A program made the position numbers and the translations under genes. This document shows, piece by piece, positions 8,065 through 16,589 of a stretch of DNA of 33,712 bases. The notes beneath the pieces are model-generated. The model was not told the DNA's origin. It did not search any database and saw nothing but the letters and a program-made list of their open reading frames with translations. The DNA is from an uncultured Lachnospiraceae bacterium (GTDB lineage Bacteria; Bacillota; Clostridia; Lachnospirales; Lachnospiraceae): positions 1 to 33,712 of the forward strand of contig CANSUS010000037.1 of assembly GCA_947650155.1 (NCBI GenBank). Direction: 5' to 3'. Position 1 is the first letter of the stretch. Each line of letters begins with the position of its first letter.

Positions 8065-8131
8065 AAAAGCAGATATAATGTCTCATGTAAATGGGATTTT
8101 TTTGCGTGCAATGAAAATCATTATACGATTA

Positions 8132-8170
8132 CAGGCAGAGTATGAGGAAACTTATATTTTATTTTGCCTG
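8132..8170 (+). promoter_or_regulatory. Leader hairpin with GAAA tetraloop between leader peptide and erm
   Basis: CAGGCA at 8132-8137 pairs with TGCCTG at 8165-8170, and the inner TATGAG (8141-8146) pairs with CTTATA (8151-8156), including one G-U, closed by a GAAA (GNRA) tetraloop at 8147-8150. Part of its 3' arm, CCTGC at 8167-8171, could instead pair with GCAGG at 8194-8198, the 5' arm of the following terminator. That would give two mutually exclusive folds, although the alternative pairing is only 5 bp. Confidence 0.45.
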
Positions 8171-8192
8171 CCATGTTGTATTGTGTTAATTT

Positions 8193-8237
8193 AGCAGGAA
8201 AATTTCCGTTTCAGAGGAATATCCTGCTTTTTTATTT
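8193..8237 (+). terminator. Intrinsic terminator (attenuator) upstream of erm
   Basis: AGCAGGA at 8193-8199 pairs with TCCTGCT at 8222-8228, with a second inner stem TTCC/GGAA (8204-8207 with 8216-8219). It is followed at once by TTTTTT and ATTT. It sits after the leader peptide and about 60 bp before the erm ribosome binding site, so read-through has to be controlled for erm to be expressed. Confidence 0.75.
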
Positions 8238-8310
8238 GCCTTTTTCTTCAAAATCTGTCAGACAGTTTTATTCCAATACTCTCTGAGACAAAACAAGAAG
8301 GAGGTACACT

Positions 8311-9105
8311 ATGCAAAAAGGCAGGAAACAGTCAAAGTCTGATTACAGGACAAATTTATCTCATTCACAAAACTTCATAACCAACAAAAAATTAATCCAA
8401 AGGATTATAGGTCTGAGCAATATTAAGAAAGAGGATACTGTGATCGAAATAGGAGCAGGAAAGGGGCACCTGACGGAAGAACTGTGCAGGAGGAGCGGGT
8501 GTGTTTATTCGATTGAGCTGGATCGGAGACTCTATGAAAGTACAAAACAAAAGCTGTCAGGATATTCCAATCTGAAGCTGTTTTTAGGGGATTTTTTAAA
8601 GTATCCGCTTCCGGCAAAAGAGGAGTACAAGGTTTATGCCAACATCCCTTATTTTATTACCACACAGATTATTGATAAACTGACAAGCGGACCGAATCCG
8701 CCCAAGGATATCTGGCTTATCATGGAAAAGGGAGCGGCAAAGAGATTTATGGGAACGGGAAAGGAAACGGAGAAGTCGCTGCTTCTAAAAGTAAACTGGG
8801 AAATGAAAATCCTGTATCACTTTCGCAGAGAGGATTTTCATCCCATGCCGTCGGTAGATTCCGTTTTAGTGCATTTTTCAAGAAAGGCCGTGCCGGATCT
8901 GAGCAGAAAGGAATGCATTGCTTTTCAAAAATTTATTGAGCATGCGATGAAATACGGTATTTGCGGGAAAGAGGGCCTGCTTACAAAAAAACAGGTATCT
9001 GTGGCATTAAAGCGGGCAGGACTGCCGCATGCGCATGAAGACGGCGTAACATTGTATATCCAATGGCTTTGCTTATTTCGATGTTACAGACTGTTGCTAA
9101 AGTAA
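8311..9105 (+). CDS. erm: Erm-type 23S rRNA (adenine-N6) methyltransferase
   Basis: A 264-residue SAM-dependent RNA adenine methyltransferase. Erm enzymes methylate A2058 of 23S rRNA and give resistance to macrolides, lincosamides and streptogramin B. Motifs are in order: SQNFITNKKLI near 19-29, SAM-binding EIGAGKGHL at 46-54, the acidic SIELD with Glu69, GDF with Asp94, and the catalytic NIPYFITT at 111-118. The NIPY form and the length fit Erm better than KsgA (usually NLPYYI, about 285 residues). It starts at ATG 8311 with an almost perfect AAGGAGGT at 8298-8305. It is preceded by a leader peptide and terminator, the layout of inducible erm genes. The erm class cannot be assigned here. Confidence 0.82.
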   Translation: MQKGRKQSKSDYRTNLSHSQNFITNKKLIQRIIGLSNIKKEDTVIEIGAGKGHLTEELCRRSGCVYSIELDRRLYESTKQKLSGYSNLKLFLGDFLKYPLPAKEEYKVYANIPYFITTQIIDKLTSGPNPPKDIWLIMEKGAAKRFMGTGKETEKSLLLKVNWEMKILYHFRREDFHPMPSVDSVLVHFSRKAVPDLSRKECIAFQKFIEHAMKYGICGKEGLLTKKQVSVALKRAGLPHAHEDGVTLYIQWLCLFRCYRLLLK

Positions 9106-9178
9106 TGATACAATAGAATAACAGAAATTTTTTCACAGTTTGTTTACAAAATATTAAGGGATAACTATAAGCCGTACC

Positions 9179-9207
9179 TTGAACAACCCTGTAAAATCTG
9201 TTACAAT
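9179..9207 (+). promoter_or_regulatory. Promoter of secA
   Basis: TTGAAC at 9179-9184 and TACAAT at 9202-9207 with exactly 17 bp between them, about 60 bp before the secA start. Confidence 0.65.
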
Positions 9208-9265
9208 ATAGTTTGGTTTTTTGTAACTTAAGAATGCGGAGAAACTTTCGCAGATGGGAGCAAAT

Positions 9266-11839
9266 ATGAGTGTAATAGAAAAAATATTCGGGACTCACAG
9301 TGAGAGAGAGTTAAAAAGAATTGAACCGCTTGTAAAGGAAATTGAAGATTTACGGCCTTCCATGCAGGCGCTCACTGACGAACAATTGAAAAATAAAACC
9401 AAAGAATTTAAAAAACGACTTGAAGAAGGCGCTTCTTTAGACGATCTTCTGCCGGAAGCTTATGCTGTGGTAAGGGAAGCTGCAAGAAGAGTTTTGAACA
9501 TGGAGCATTACAGGGTACAGCTGATCGGCGGCATCATTCTTCATCAGGGACGTATTGCAGAAATGAAGACCGGTGAAGGTAAAACGCTGGTGTCCACTCT
9601 GCCGGCTTATCTGAATGCTTTGGAGGGAAGAGGGGTACATATCGTTACCGTAAACGATTACCTTGCAAAGCGTGACGCAGAATGGATGGGACAGGTACAT
9701 GAGTTTCTCGGCTTAAAAGTAGGCGTGGTTTTAAATGATATGAAACCGGAAGAGAGAAGAGAAGCCTATGGATGCGATATTACTTATGTGACAAACAATG
9801 AACTGGGCTTTGACTATTTGAGAGATAATATGGTCATCTATAAAGAGCAGCTTGTACTTCGGGAGCTGCGCTATGCCATTATTGACGAGGTGGACTCCGT
9901 GTTGATTGACGAGGCAAGGACTCCTCTTATTATTTCGGGACAGAGCGGAAAGTCGACAAAACTCTATGAAGCCTGTGATATTTTAGCCAGACAGTTAATC
10001 CGTGGGGAAGACATGGAGGAACTGACCAAGATGGATGCTATCATGGGAGTGGAAAGGGAAGAAACCGGTGATTTTATTGTAAATGAAAAAGATAAGGTGG
10101 TAAACCTTACGGAAGCAGGCGTGGCGAAGGTAGAACGGTTCTTTCATATTGAAAACCTTGCCGATCCTGAAAATCTGGAGATTCAGCACAATATTAATTT
10201 AGCGCTTCGTGCGCACAACCTGATGTTCCGGGATCAGGATTATGTGGTTAAGGATGATCAGGTGCTGATTGTGGATGAATTTACCGGGCGTATCATGCCG
10301 GGACGCCGTTACTCAGATGGTCTGCATCAGGCAATTGAAGCAAAAGAACATGTAAAAGTAAAAAGAGAAAGCAAGACACTGGCTACCATAACTTTCCAGA
10401 ATTTCTTTAATAAATTTGAAAAGAAAGCCGGAATGACAGGTACAGCGCTTACTGAGGAAAAAGAATTCCGCAATATTTACGGTATGGATGTAATTGAAAT
10501 TCCGACCAATAAACCTGTTGCAAGAAAAGATCTGCAGGATGCGGTTTATAAAACAAAGAAGGAAAAGCTGCGTGCCATTGTTGCGGCGGTAGAGGAAGCG
10601 CATGCGAAAGATCAGCCGGTATTGGTTGGTACGATTACGATTGAATCTTCCGAGGAAATCAGCGGGTTATTAAAGAAAAAAGGGATACCGCACAAAGTAT
10701 TGAATGCCAAGTTTCATGAACTGGAAGCGGAGATCGTAGCGGACGCAGGTATTCATGGAGCGGTTACCATTGCAACCAATATGGCAGGACGTGGTACGGA
10801 TATTAAACTGGATGAAGAAGCAAAAGCAGCCGGCGGACTGAAGATAATCGGTACAGAACGTCATGAATCCAGACGTATTGATAATCAGCTCCGCGGTCGT
10901 TCCGGACGTCAGGGTGACCCGGGTGAGTCCAAGTTCTATATTTCATTAGAGGATGATCTGATGCGTCTGTTTGGATCAGAGAGAATGGTTGCGATGTTTA
11001 ATGCACTGGGCATACCGGAAGATCAGGAAATAGAGCATAAAACATTGTCCAATGCTATTGAGACGGCACAAAAGAAAATTGAAAATAATAACTATGGCAT
11101 CCGTAAGAATCTGTTAGAATACGATCAGGTTATGAACGACCAGAGGGAGATCATTTATGAGGAAAGGCGCCGCGTACTGGATGGAGAAAGTATGCGTGAC
11201 GTAATCTATAAATGGATTACAGATATTGCGGAAAACGCAGTGGACATTTGTATTGGAGATGACGAAGAGATTGATGATTGGGATTTCAGGGAATTAAATC
11301 AGCTTTTACTGCCTACCATTCCGTTAAAACCGGTCAATACGGCAAGAGTGGTCAAGCCTAAGAAAGACAGTTTAAAGCAGCAGCTGAAAGAAGAAGCGGT
11401 AAAACTTTATGAAAGTAAAGAAGCGGAATTCCCGGAACCGGAGGCAATCCGTGAATTGGAAAGGGTCATTCTGCTAAAAATCATTGACCGCAAATGGATG
11501 GATCATATTGACGATATGGAGCAGCTTCGTCAGGGCGTGGGACTGCAGGCATACGGACAGAAAGATCCGCTTGTGGAGTATAGAATGAGCGGTTTTGATA
11601 TGTTTGATGAGATGGCGCAGAATATTAAAGAAGAAACTATTCGTCTGCTCTTCCATGTCAAAGTAGAACAAAAAGTGGAGAGGGAACAGGTAGCAAATGT
11701 AACGGGAACCAATAAAGACGATTCGGCACAGAAAGGCCCCGTAAAGCGTGAAAATGCAAAAGTATATCCGAATGATCCCTGTCCGTGTGGAAGCGGTAAG
11801 AAGTATAAACAGTGCTGCGGAAGGACAAAAGCAGTGTAA
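9266..11839 (+). CDS. secA: Preprotein translocase ATPase SecA
   Basis: The motor of the general secretion pathway: it binds SecYEG and uses ATP to push unfolded preproteins across the membrane. Seen in order are the N-terminal helicase domain with Walker A MKTGEGKT (about 99-106), the DEVD motif in [18 protein letters not shown], the preprotein-binding region, the second helicase domain with [12 protein letters not shown] and [13 protein letters not shown], the helical scaffold, and a C-terminal zinc-binding tail [14 protein letters not shown]. The frame opens at ATG 9254, but GGGAG at 9256-9260 places the start at ATG 9266, giving 857 residues starting MSVIEKIFG, as in other Clostridia. It has its own promoter and is followed by prfB in the same direction, a common Firmicutes arrangement. 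Confidence 0.97.
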   Translation: MSVIEKIFGTHSERELKRIEPLVKEIEDLRPSMQALTDEQLKNKTKEFKKRLEEGASLDDLLPEAYAVVREAARRVLNMEHYRVQLIGGIILHQGRIAEMKTGEGKTLVSTLPAYLNALEGRGVHIVTVNDYLAKRDAEWMGQVHEFLGLKVGVVLNDMKPEERREAYGCDITYVTNNELGFDYLRDNMVIYKEQLVLRELRYAIIDEVDSVLIDEARTPLIISGQSGKSTKLYEACDILARQLIRGEDMEELTKMDAIMGVEREETGDFIVNEKDKVVNLTEAGVAKVERFFHIENLADPENLEIQHNINLALRAHNLMFRDQDYVVKDDQVLIVDEFTGRIMPGRRYSDGLHQAIEAKEHVKVKRESKTLATITFQNFFNKFEKKAGMTGTALTEEKEFRNIYGMDVIEIPTNKPVARKDLQDAVYKTKKEKLRAIVAAVEEAHAKDQPVLVGTITIESSEEISGLLKKKGIPHKVLNAKFHELEAEIVADAGIHGAVTIATNMAGRGTDIKLDEEAKAAGGLKIIGTERHESRRIDNQLRGRSGRQGDPGESKFYISLEDDLMRLFGSERMVAMFNALGIPEDQEIEHKTLSNAIETAQKKIENNNYGIRKNLLEYDQVMNDQREIIYEERRRVLDGESMRDVIYKWITDIAENAVDICIGDDEEIDDWDFRELNQLLLPTIPLKPVNTARVVKPKKDSLKQQLKEEAVKLYESKEAEFPEPEAIRELERVILLKIIDRKWMDHIDDMEQLRQGVGLQAYGQKDPLVEYRMSGFDMFDEMAQNIKEETIRLLFHVKVEQKVEREQVANVTGTNKDDSAQKGPVKRENAKVYPNDPCPCGSGKKYKQCCGRTKAV

Positions 11840-11912
11840 GGAAAGAAAAGTTTTATGCCAATAGCAGGCATTTGCCGAAGTAAAAAATAATAGAAAGTGT
11901 GGTGAACGTTAA

Positions 11913-13041
11913 GTGGTAGAATTAGATCAGATGAAGACAGAATTACAGACATACGAAACTCCATTGGCGGAAGTGAGGGATTCACTTTGACTTAGCAGGT
12001 AAGTCAAAGAGGATTGAAGAGCTGGAGATGGAAATGGAGTCTCCCGGGTTTTGGGATGACGCCGATAAAGCCAACGGCAAGATGAAAGAACTGAAAAATT
12101 TAAAGGATACGGTGGATACGGTAAATGGTCTTTTGACACAGTATGAAGATATTGAAACACTGATTGAACTTGGATATGAGGAATCTCAGGAAGAAGCGAA
12201 GGCCATGATAGCTGATATCCGCTCGGAACTTGATTCTTTTATCGGGACATTGGAAGACATTCGTATTGGAACCCTGCTTTCAGAAGAGTATGACAAGTGC
12301 AATGCTATTTTAAAGCTGAATGCAGGAGCCGGAGGAACAGAGAGCTGTGACTGGGCTTCCATGCTGTATCGGATGTATACAAGATGGGCGGAGCGGAAAG
12401 GATACAGCATAGATGTATTGGATTATTTAGATGGTGATGAGGCCGGAATTAAGTCGGTTACTTTTCAGGTAAACGGCATCAATGCGTATGGCTACTTAAA
12501 ATCTGAAAAAGGAGTGCACCGGTTGGTGCGGATTTCTCCTTTTAATGCGCAGGGGAAAAGGCAAACATCCTTTGTTTCGCTGGATGTTATGCCGGATATT
12601 GAAGAGGATGTGGAAGTGGATATTGATCCGGGAGATCTGCGGATCGATACTTACAGGAGCAGCGGCGCAGGAGGACAGCATATCAATAAGACTTCTTCGG
12701 CAATCCGTATTACCCATATTCCGACCGGAGTGGTAGTGCAGTGTCAGAATGAGAGGTCGCAGTTTCAAAATAAAGATAAAGCAATGCAGATGTTAAAAGC
12801 CAAGCTGTATCTTTTGAAGAAGGAGGCAAATGCGGAGAAACTTTCCGATATCAGAGGCGAAATTACGGAGATCGGGTGGGGAAACCAGATCCGGTCATAT
12901 GTAATGCAGCCATATACGATGGTAAAAGACCATCGAACTAACGAAGAATCGGGGAATGTAGACGCAGTGCTGGACGGTGCTTTGGACAGTTTTATCAATG
13001 CTTATTTAAAATACATCAATTTGTCGGCTTCGGAGACATGA
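11913..13041 (+). CDS. prfB: Peptide chain release factor 2, with programmed +1 frameshift
   Basis: Release factor 2 ends translation at UGA and UAA. The first frame starts at GTG 11913 (GGTGA at 11901-11905 upstream), encodes VVELDQMKTELQTYETPLAE and on to DSL, and stops at TGA 11988-11990. The slippery site CTTTGAC (11985-11991), with a Shine-Dalgarno-like GAGGG at 11975-11979 before it, is the known RF2 autoregulatory frameshift: when RF2 is scarce the ribosome slips +1 and continues DLAGKSKRIEEL in the second frame. The rest shows SPF in SPFNAQGKRQTSF, the stop-codon-reading tripeptide, and GGQ in SGAGGQHINKTSSA, the catalytic loop. A bidirectional terminator follows. A simple gene caller would place a false start at ATG 12028. 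Confidence 0.96.
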
Positions 13042-13064
13042 AAATTTTCCGGGGTATGAATATA

Positions 13065-13099
13065 AAAAAGGGACTGCCATAAGAAAGGCAGTCCTTTTT
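13065..13099 (+). terminator. Bidirectional terminator between prfB and the DUF975 gene
   Basis: GGACTGCC at 13071-13078 pairs with GGCAGTCC at 13087-13094 around an 8-nt loop. A run of A precedes and TTTTT follows, so it can work for the + strand prfB transcript and for the - strand transcript arriving from the other side. Confidence 0.85.
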
Positions 13100-13104
13100 G
13101 GTGT

Positions 13105-13824
13105 TTAATTTTGTCTGTTTTTCATGAGATCAAGATAAAAGTTAGCCATTGTCTGATTCACATAAGGAGTAATCCAGAGGCAGGCAACGCAGCAGGAAAG
13201 CAGTCCAAGCAAATAAAGAGGTATAAAGCCTACTGTTAAATAGAAATAGCGTCCCTTCTGTCCCTTCATAATTTTTTTACTTAACGAAAGGATCTGGCTT
13301 ACAGAGTAATCGGGAAAATCAAGCAGTAAGTAAAATACCTGGGAAAAAGCCAGAGCAAAATATACATAAATTATCGTACCGATAATAAGGCAGACACAAG
13401 AGGGAAAAACATAAATGATTTCACCCGTATATATGCCGATGCCGGAAAGAACATAAGAAGGTATCATACAAACAAAGGAAATCAGGGATAGAATAATCTG
13501 CAACAGCAGCGCTTTATCCGGATGCTGCTTGAATCCAAAAAATATATCAGTGGCTCTGCAGGGGCGGTTACAGGAAATATTCAGACAGATATATGCCTGA
13601 CCTGCAGCAAAAATTCCTGAAAATAAGCTGATCAGGAATGAAATGATATATCCCAAAATGAGTCCGAACATGGAAGTCCGGTCTACAAAGAAAGAAGCTA
13701 TGACACTAAATGCGAGCATAACGACTTCCATTAAGAGAAAAGCACCAATCACGGTACTGTATTTTCCGAGCAGCTGTCCTTTTGCCAGTGATTTTAACTG
13801 GACAGAAGTTTTGTAATTGTTCAT
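13105..13824 (-). CDS. DUF975 family membrane protein
   Basis: A 239-residue polytopic membrane protein. The DUF975 character shows in the N-terminal LKSLAKGQLLGKYSTVIGA segment, the central AGQAYICLNI and FFGFKQ pieces, and the C-terminal LLGLLSCCVACLWITPYVNQ and TMANFYLDLM block. About five hydrophobic segments are spread along it. The role of this family is not known. The start ATG at 13824 has a GGAG element only at an unusually long distance (12 nt). It ends close to the prfB terminator, which it shares. A TGTGA-N6-TCACA palindrome lies about 45-60 bp upstream. Confidence 0.75.
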   Translation of the reverse strand: MNNYKTSVQLKSLAKGQLLGKYSTVIGAFLLMEVVMLAFSVIASFFVDRTSMFGLILGYIISFLISLFSGIFAAGQAYICLNISCNRPCRATDIFFGFKQHPDKALLLQIILSLISFVCMIPSYVLSGIGIYTGEIIYVFPSCVCLIIGTIIYVYFALAFSQVFYLLLDFPDYSVSQILSLSKKIMKGQKGRYFYLTVGFIPLYLLGLLSCCVACLWITPYVNQTMANFYLDLMKNRQN

Positions 13825-13866
13825 AGTCTATATAATCTCCAATTCTGGTATACTGTACTTTCGAGG

Positions 13867-13882
13867 TGTGATTTCCATCACA
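13867..13882. promoter_or_regulatory. CRP/FNR-like palindrome upstream of the DUF975 gene
   Basis: TGTGATTTCCATCACA is a perfect TGTGA-N6-TCACA site, the consensus of CRP-type regulators. It lies between the stop of the HExxH protein gene and the start of the DUF975 gene, both on the - strand. It can also be drawn as a 6-bp hairpin with a 4-nt loop, but there is no T run after it on either strand. Confidence 0.4.
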
Positions 13883-13902
13883 TAGAATGCCCCAATATAC
13901 TG

Positions 13903-14403
13903 CTATGCCGATGCGTCCACATTCATGCCAGTATATTTTTGAGCGTCTGTTGCCTTTAAATCCTGTTGATAGGGATTTTCTTCGTTGTAGTATTTGATCT
14001 GTGTGCTGGTGGTGCCACCGGATACGTAAGAACGTCCACATTCAGGACAGATGGAAGTCTTTATGGATACGGATGCACGCAGTACCTTTCCGTTATTCAT
14101 AGCGGCGTCTTTGTATGCGTTGGATACATGCTCCTGCTCGTGCGCGCGAACAGCAGAAGCCGCTGATTCCGGTGAAATATGGGATGGCGACTTAAAGGAT
14201 ACCATTTCATCAGATCCATCCTGATATTTTCTGTTTTTGCATGTTTCGCATTCAGCGGGAGAAGATTTTCGTCCGGCTGCCTTAACGTCCGATTCACCGG
14301 GGTTTTTCAAAATAACTTTTCCATCTTCGGAAGAACTGCCGACATTGCCGACTCCCGGGTTATTATAATATGAACTGCCATAATTACTGATTGATCCTAT
14401 CAT
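13903..14403 (-). CDS. Small HExxH (putative SprA-related metallopeptidase) protein
   Basis: A 166-residue protein with no clear general function. The central SAVRAHEQEHVSNAY segment carries HEQEH at 88-92, an HExxH zinc-metallopeptidase motif in a context like SprA-related putative peptidases (VRAHE). Two Cys pairs, CETC (52-55) and CPEC (119-122), flank it and could bind zinc or form disulfides. The N-terminus is Gly/Ser/Asn/Tyr-rich and has no signal peptide. The open frame extends to 14418, but GGAGG 8 nt upstream supports ATG at 14403. The gene directly follows the repeat protein on the same strand. Catalytic activity is not proven by the motif alone. Confidence 0.6.
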   Translation of the reverse strand: MIGSISNYGSSYYNNPGVGNVGSSSEDGKVILKNPGESDVKAAGRKSSPAECETCKNRKYQDGSDEMVSFKSPSHISPESAASAVRAHEQEHVSNAYKDAAMNNGKVLRASVSIKTSICPECGRSYVSGGTTSTQIKYYNEENPYQQDLKATDAQKYTGMNVDASA

Positions 14404-14445
14404 ATTCAAATCCTCCATTCTATAAACATTTTTAACAGTGAGCGG

Positions 14446-15366
14446 TTAATGATCGAAATCCAGAGGAAAATCCTGACCGGTAGCTTCTTTGTACATGTCA
14501 CGGAAGGAACTGCCATACATCTGTTCGTAAACCCGGTCAAACTGATTAAATGTCTCTTCGTCAGTAAATACTTTGTGAACGGATGCGCTTACAATAACTA
14601 CATTTAGTATAAGTCCTATAATGGCACATATTACACCGGTCTTAGACTTGGAGACCATTTTTTCTTCACCGACTTTGGAAAGCAGAGCCAATACAATACT
14701 GGTGCCGCCCAAAATAAACGGAAAATAAACGGTTCCCATAAAAGCGGTAATAATGGAAGTAATGCCGAGTATCATGGATGCCGTAACCAAACCGTCTGCC
14801 GGAGATTTCTGTATTGGCTGATAATGATTTGGATAAGGCGCCGCATTAGGAATCTGATAAGGATTTCTGTTTTGGCTGCTGCCGGGCATGCCGTAAGGAT
14901 TGATATTGCGGTTCTGGTTACCGTCAGGAGCACCGTAAGGGCTGGTATTTTGGTTCTGATTATCGTTAGGCATTCCGTAGGGACTGGCATTTTGGCTCTG
15001 ATTACTGTTAGGCATCCCATAAGGGTTGGTATTCTGGTTCTGATTACCGTTAGGCATCCCATAAGGGCTGGTATTTTGGTTCTGATTACCGTTAGGCATC
15101 CCATAAGGGTTGGTATTCTGGTTCTGATTACCGTTAGGCATCCCATAAGGATTGGTATTCTGGTTCTGATTACTGTTAGAAGCTCCATAAGGAGAAGTGT
15201 CCTGTGGTGGAATATTGCCGTCAGACATTGGCGGTCTGTTTGGTATATCTGCCGGACTGCCGTAGGGAGAATTACCCTGAGAAGGCATGCTGCCGGGCGG
15301 AGTGCTGTCTGATGGAATATTCTGGGGATTGAGATTATTCGGTTTGTTTATATTATTGGAATCCAT
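14446..15366 (-). CDS. Asn/Gln/Pro-rich tandem-repeat protein with C-terminal membrane anchor
   Basis: A 306-residue protein of two parts. Residues 1-188 are low-complexity, rich in Asn, Gln, Pro, Gly and Tyr, and hold eight near-identical 14-residue repeats of the type NPYGMPNGNQNQNT (about 58-168). Residues 190-260 hold two hydrophobic helices (about 197-233 and 245-265), reminiscent of the DUF4190 layout of a disordered N-terminus before two membrane segments. The C-terminal 45 residues are polar. The start ATG 15366 has GGAGG 4-5 nt upstream. Function unknown; a membrane-anchored flexible linker is inference. It is probably co-transcribed with the HExxH gene, 42 bp further on. Confidence 0.7.
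   Translation of the reverse strand: MDSNNINKPNNLNPQNIPSDSTPPGSMPSQGNSPYGSPADIPNRPPMSDGNIPPQDTSPYGASNSNQNQNTNPYGMPNGNQNQNTNPYGMPNGNQNQNTSPYGMPNGNQNQNTNPYGMPNSNQSQNASPYGMPNDNQNQNTSPYGAPDGNQNRNINPYGMPGSSQNRNPYQIPNAAPYPNHYQPIQKSPADGLVTASMILGITSIITAFMGTVYFPFILGGTSIVLALLSKVGEEKMVSKSKTGVICAIIGLILNVVIVSASVHKVFTDEETFNQFDRVYEQMYGSSFRDMYKEATGQDFPLDFDH
14863..15195 (-). repeat. Array of eight 42-bp coding tandem repeats
   Basis: About eight units of 42 bp encode SPYGxxNxNQNQNT / NPYGMPNGNQNQNT. Central copies are almost identical in DNA, with outer copies more diverged, as expected for recent expansion by slippage. The period is a multiple of three, so unit gain or loss keeps the frame. It is not a CRISPR array, because there are no spacers. 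Confidence 0.85.
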
Positions 15367-15453
15367 TTTTCCTCCATAAATTACATAATGACAAATTAAT
15401 ATATCATGATTTTAGCACTTTTGGAAAAAGAATGCAATCAGGTTGATCATTTT

Positions 15454-15481
15454 GCTGCAGTCCGGTTTCCCGGACTGCAGC
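15454..15481. terminator. Perfect 12-bp dyad downstream of the radical SAM gene
   Basis: GCTGCAGTCCGG at 15454-15465 pairs perfectly with CCGGACTGCAGC at 15470-15481 around a TTTC loop. It lies between the radical SAM stop and the repeat-protein start, both on the - strand. There is no T run on the expected side, so termination without a U-tract, or another role, is possible. Confidence 0.5.
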
Positions 15482-15519
15482 TTCAATAATGCTGACTAAT
15501 GGAACTGCTGTAATATTTG

Positions 15520-16548
15520 TCATACCGGTTTCACAGACTCTTCCAAAAAGCAGTTTAATAAATAAGATTTGTAATCTTCGATAAAAAATGTTTTTTTAGA
15601 GTGTATATTTCCATATCTTTCAACAAGTGTTTTTATCGTTATGTTTTTAGCAGCATTTAAAGCATCTGTATCCTCTTCTGTTATTTTTCTGACCATTTCT
15701 TCTGGCGAGGTATCCTTAAGATTACCAATTTTCCATGCTTCTGTCATATGGGTAAAATGAAAATACACATCAAAAGTATTGGACACATACAGCACAATCT
15801 GCTCTTTATTATGATATATTACATGAGAAGTATCCTCTTTGAGCAATTCACAGCATTCCTGCTCTGTAACAGTCTTATTATAGTCTAAATAATAGGGTCT
15901 TATTTTTTCTGGAATGTGGTCTTTTTCGATTCTGATATTATATAGTTTACGGTTTTCACCATCACAGCTTCCACAATGCACAAAAAATTCAAAGTTTTCA
16001 CCAAATGAGGCGCATCTTGCCTTCAATTGTAAGGTATTCATTAAATCCATTAACTGAACAATCTGGTCTTTATTTTCTTCGTTAATAAACGCCTGCCATC
16101 TTGGGGCAATTTGATTAGCAATAAGTATATCTGTCGCTTTTAACAGTTCTTGAAACGCTCCCTTCCGCCCGACATATTGATCGGTCATTTCTTCCATTCC
16201 GAAAAAGGTAAGCTGAACTCTTTTTACGCTTGTTTCTTTTAAGAAAAGCACATAATCAGGATCTCGTACCAAACGCCAAAAGCTTGCTAATTCAAACCGC
16301 TCAGGTTTTGCGTTGACAGATATTTGAGTATCCCTGCGCCAGCGTTCTCTGTAATCATTGCAAAAATCAGGTTCTCTTAACCAACTGTAATATGTAATTT
16401 TATGAAAAAATGGCTTAAAATAATTAACAATCCAGACATCAGCATCCTGATCCATCTGTGTATTTGGCATATGACCAATCCAACAATGTCTGCATCTGTT
16501 AGGACATCCATACATATCTACTGCAAGTATAAGCGATTTATTATTCAT
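15520..16548 (-). CDS. Radical SAM protein of unknown substrate
   Basis: A 342-residue protein whose N-terminus carries CPNRCRHC (Cys15, Cys19, Cys22), the CxxxCxxC motif that binds the 4Fe-4S cluster cleaving S-adenosylmethionine into a radical. A partial TIM barrel follows, with conserved-looking VQLTFFGMEE and ATDILIANQIAPRWQAFI strands. Additional Cys residues (CGSCDG and a CC pair) occur in the second half but do not form a clear SPASM pattern. The reaction cannot be named. The base composition is visibly more A/T-rich than its neighbours, suggesting a different origin. It has its own promoter, and ATG 16548 with AAGGAG 8-9 nt upstream. A 27-codon frame lies just upstream on the same strand. 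Confidence 0.8.
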   Translation of the reverse strand: MNNKSLILAVDMYGCPNRCRHCWIGHMPNTQMDQDADVWIVNYFKPFFHKITYYSWLREPDFCNDYRERWRRDTQISVNAKPERFELASFWRLVRDPDYVLFLKETSVKRVQLTFFGMEEMTDQYVGRKGAFQELLKATDILIANQIAPRWQAFINEENKDQIVQLMDLMNTLQLKARCASFGENFEFFVHCGSCDGENRKLYNIRIEKDHIPEKIRPYYLDYNKTVTEQECCELLKEDTSHVIYHNKEQIVLYVSNTFDVYFHFTHMTEAWKIGNLKDTSPEEMVRKITEEDTDALNAAKNITIKTLVERYGNIHSKKTFFIEDYKSYLLNCFLEESVKPV

Positions 16549-16589
16549 AGTGATATCTCCTTTAATCCGAATTTGTTGAATATTGAATA

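Noticed and set aside
7889-8086. 65-codon - strand open frame in the erm upstream region
   Set aside because: It covers both divergent promoters and the leader peptide, and lacks a ribosome binding site.
8311-9105. KsgA (16S rRNA dimethyltransferase) as an alternative name for the erm gene
   Set aside because: The NIPYFITT motif, the shorter length, and the leader-peptide and terminator upstream fit Erm better; a phylogenetic placement would decide.
12028-13041. prfB starting at ATG 12028 as an intact separate gene
   Set aside because: The RF2 N-terminal sequence lies upstream in the 0 frame, joined through the CTTTGAC frameshift site.
14863-15195. Regular repeats that could suggest a CRISPR array
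   Set aside because: The repeats are contiguous, have no spacers, and keep an open reading frame.
14824-15312. 162-codon open frame on the + strand across the tandem-repeat gene, with repetitive IRxGILVLITVRHP-type residues
   Set aside because: It is the antisense reading of the 42-bp repeats, has no ribosome binding site, and the - strand frame has a good start and membrane domain.
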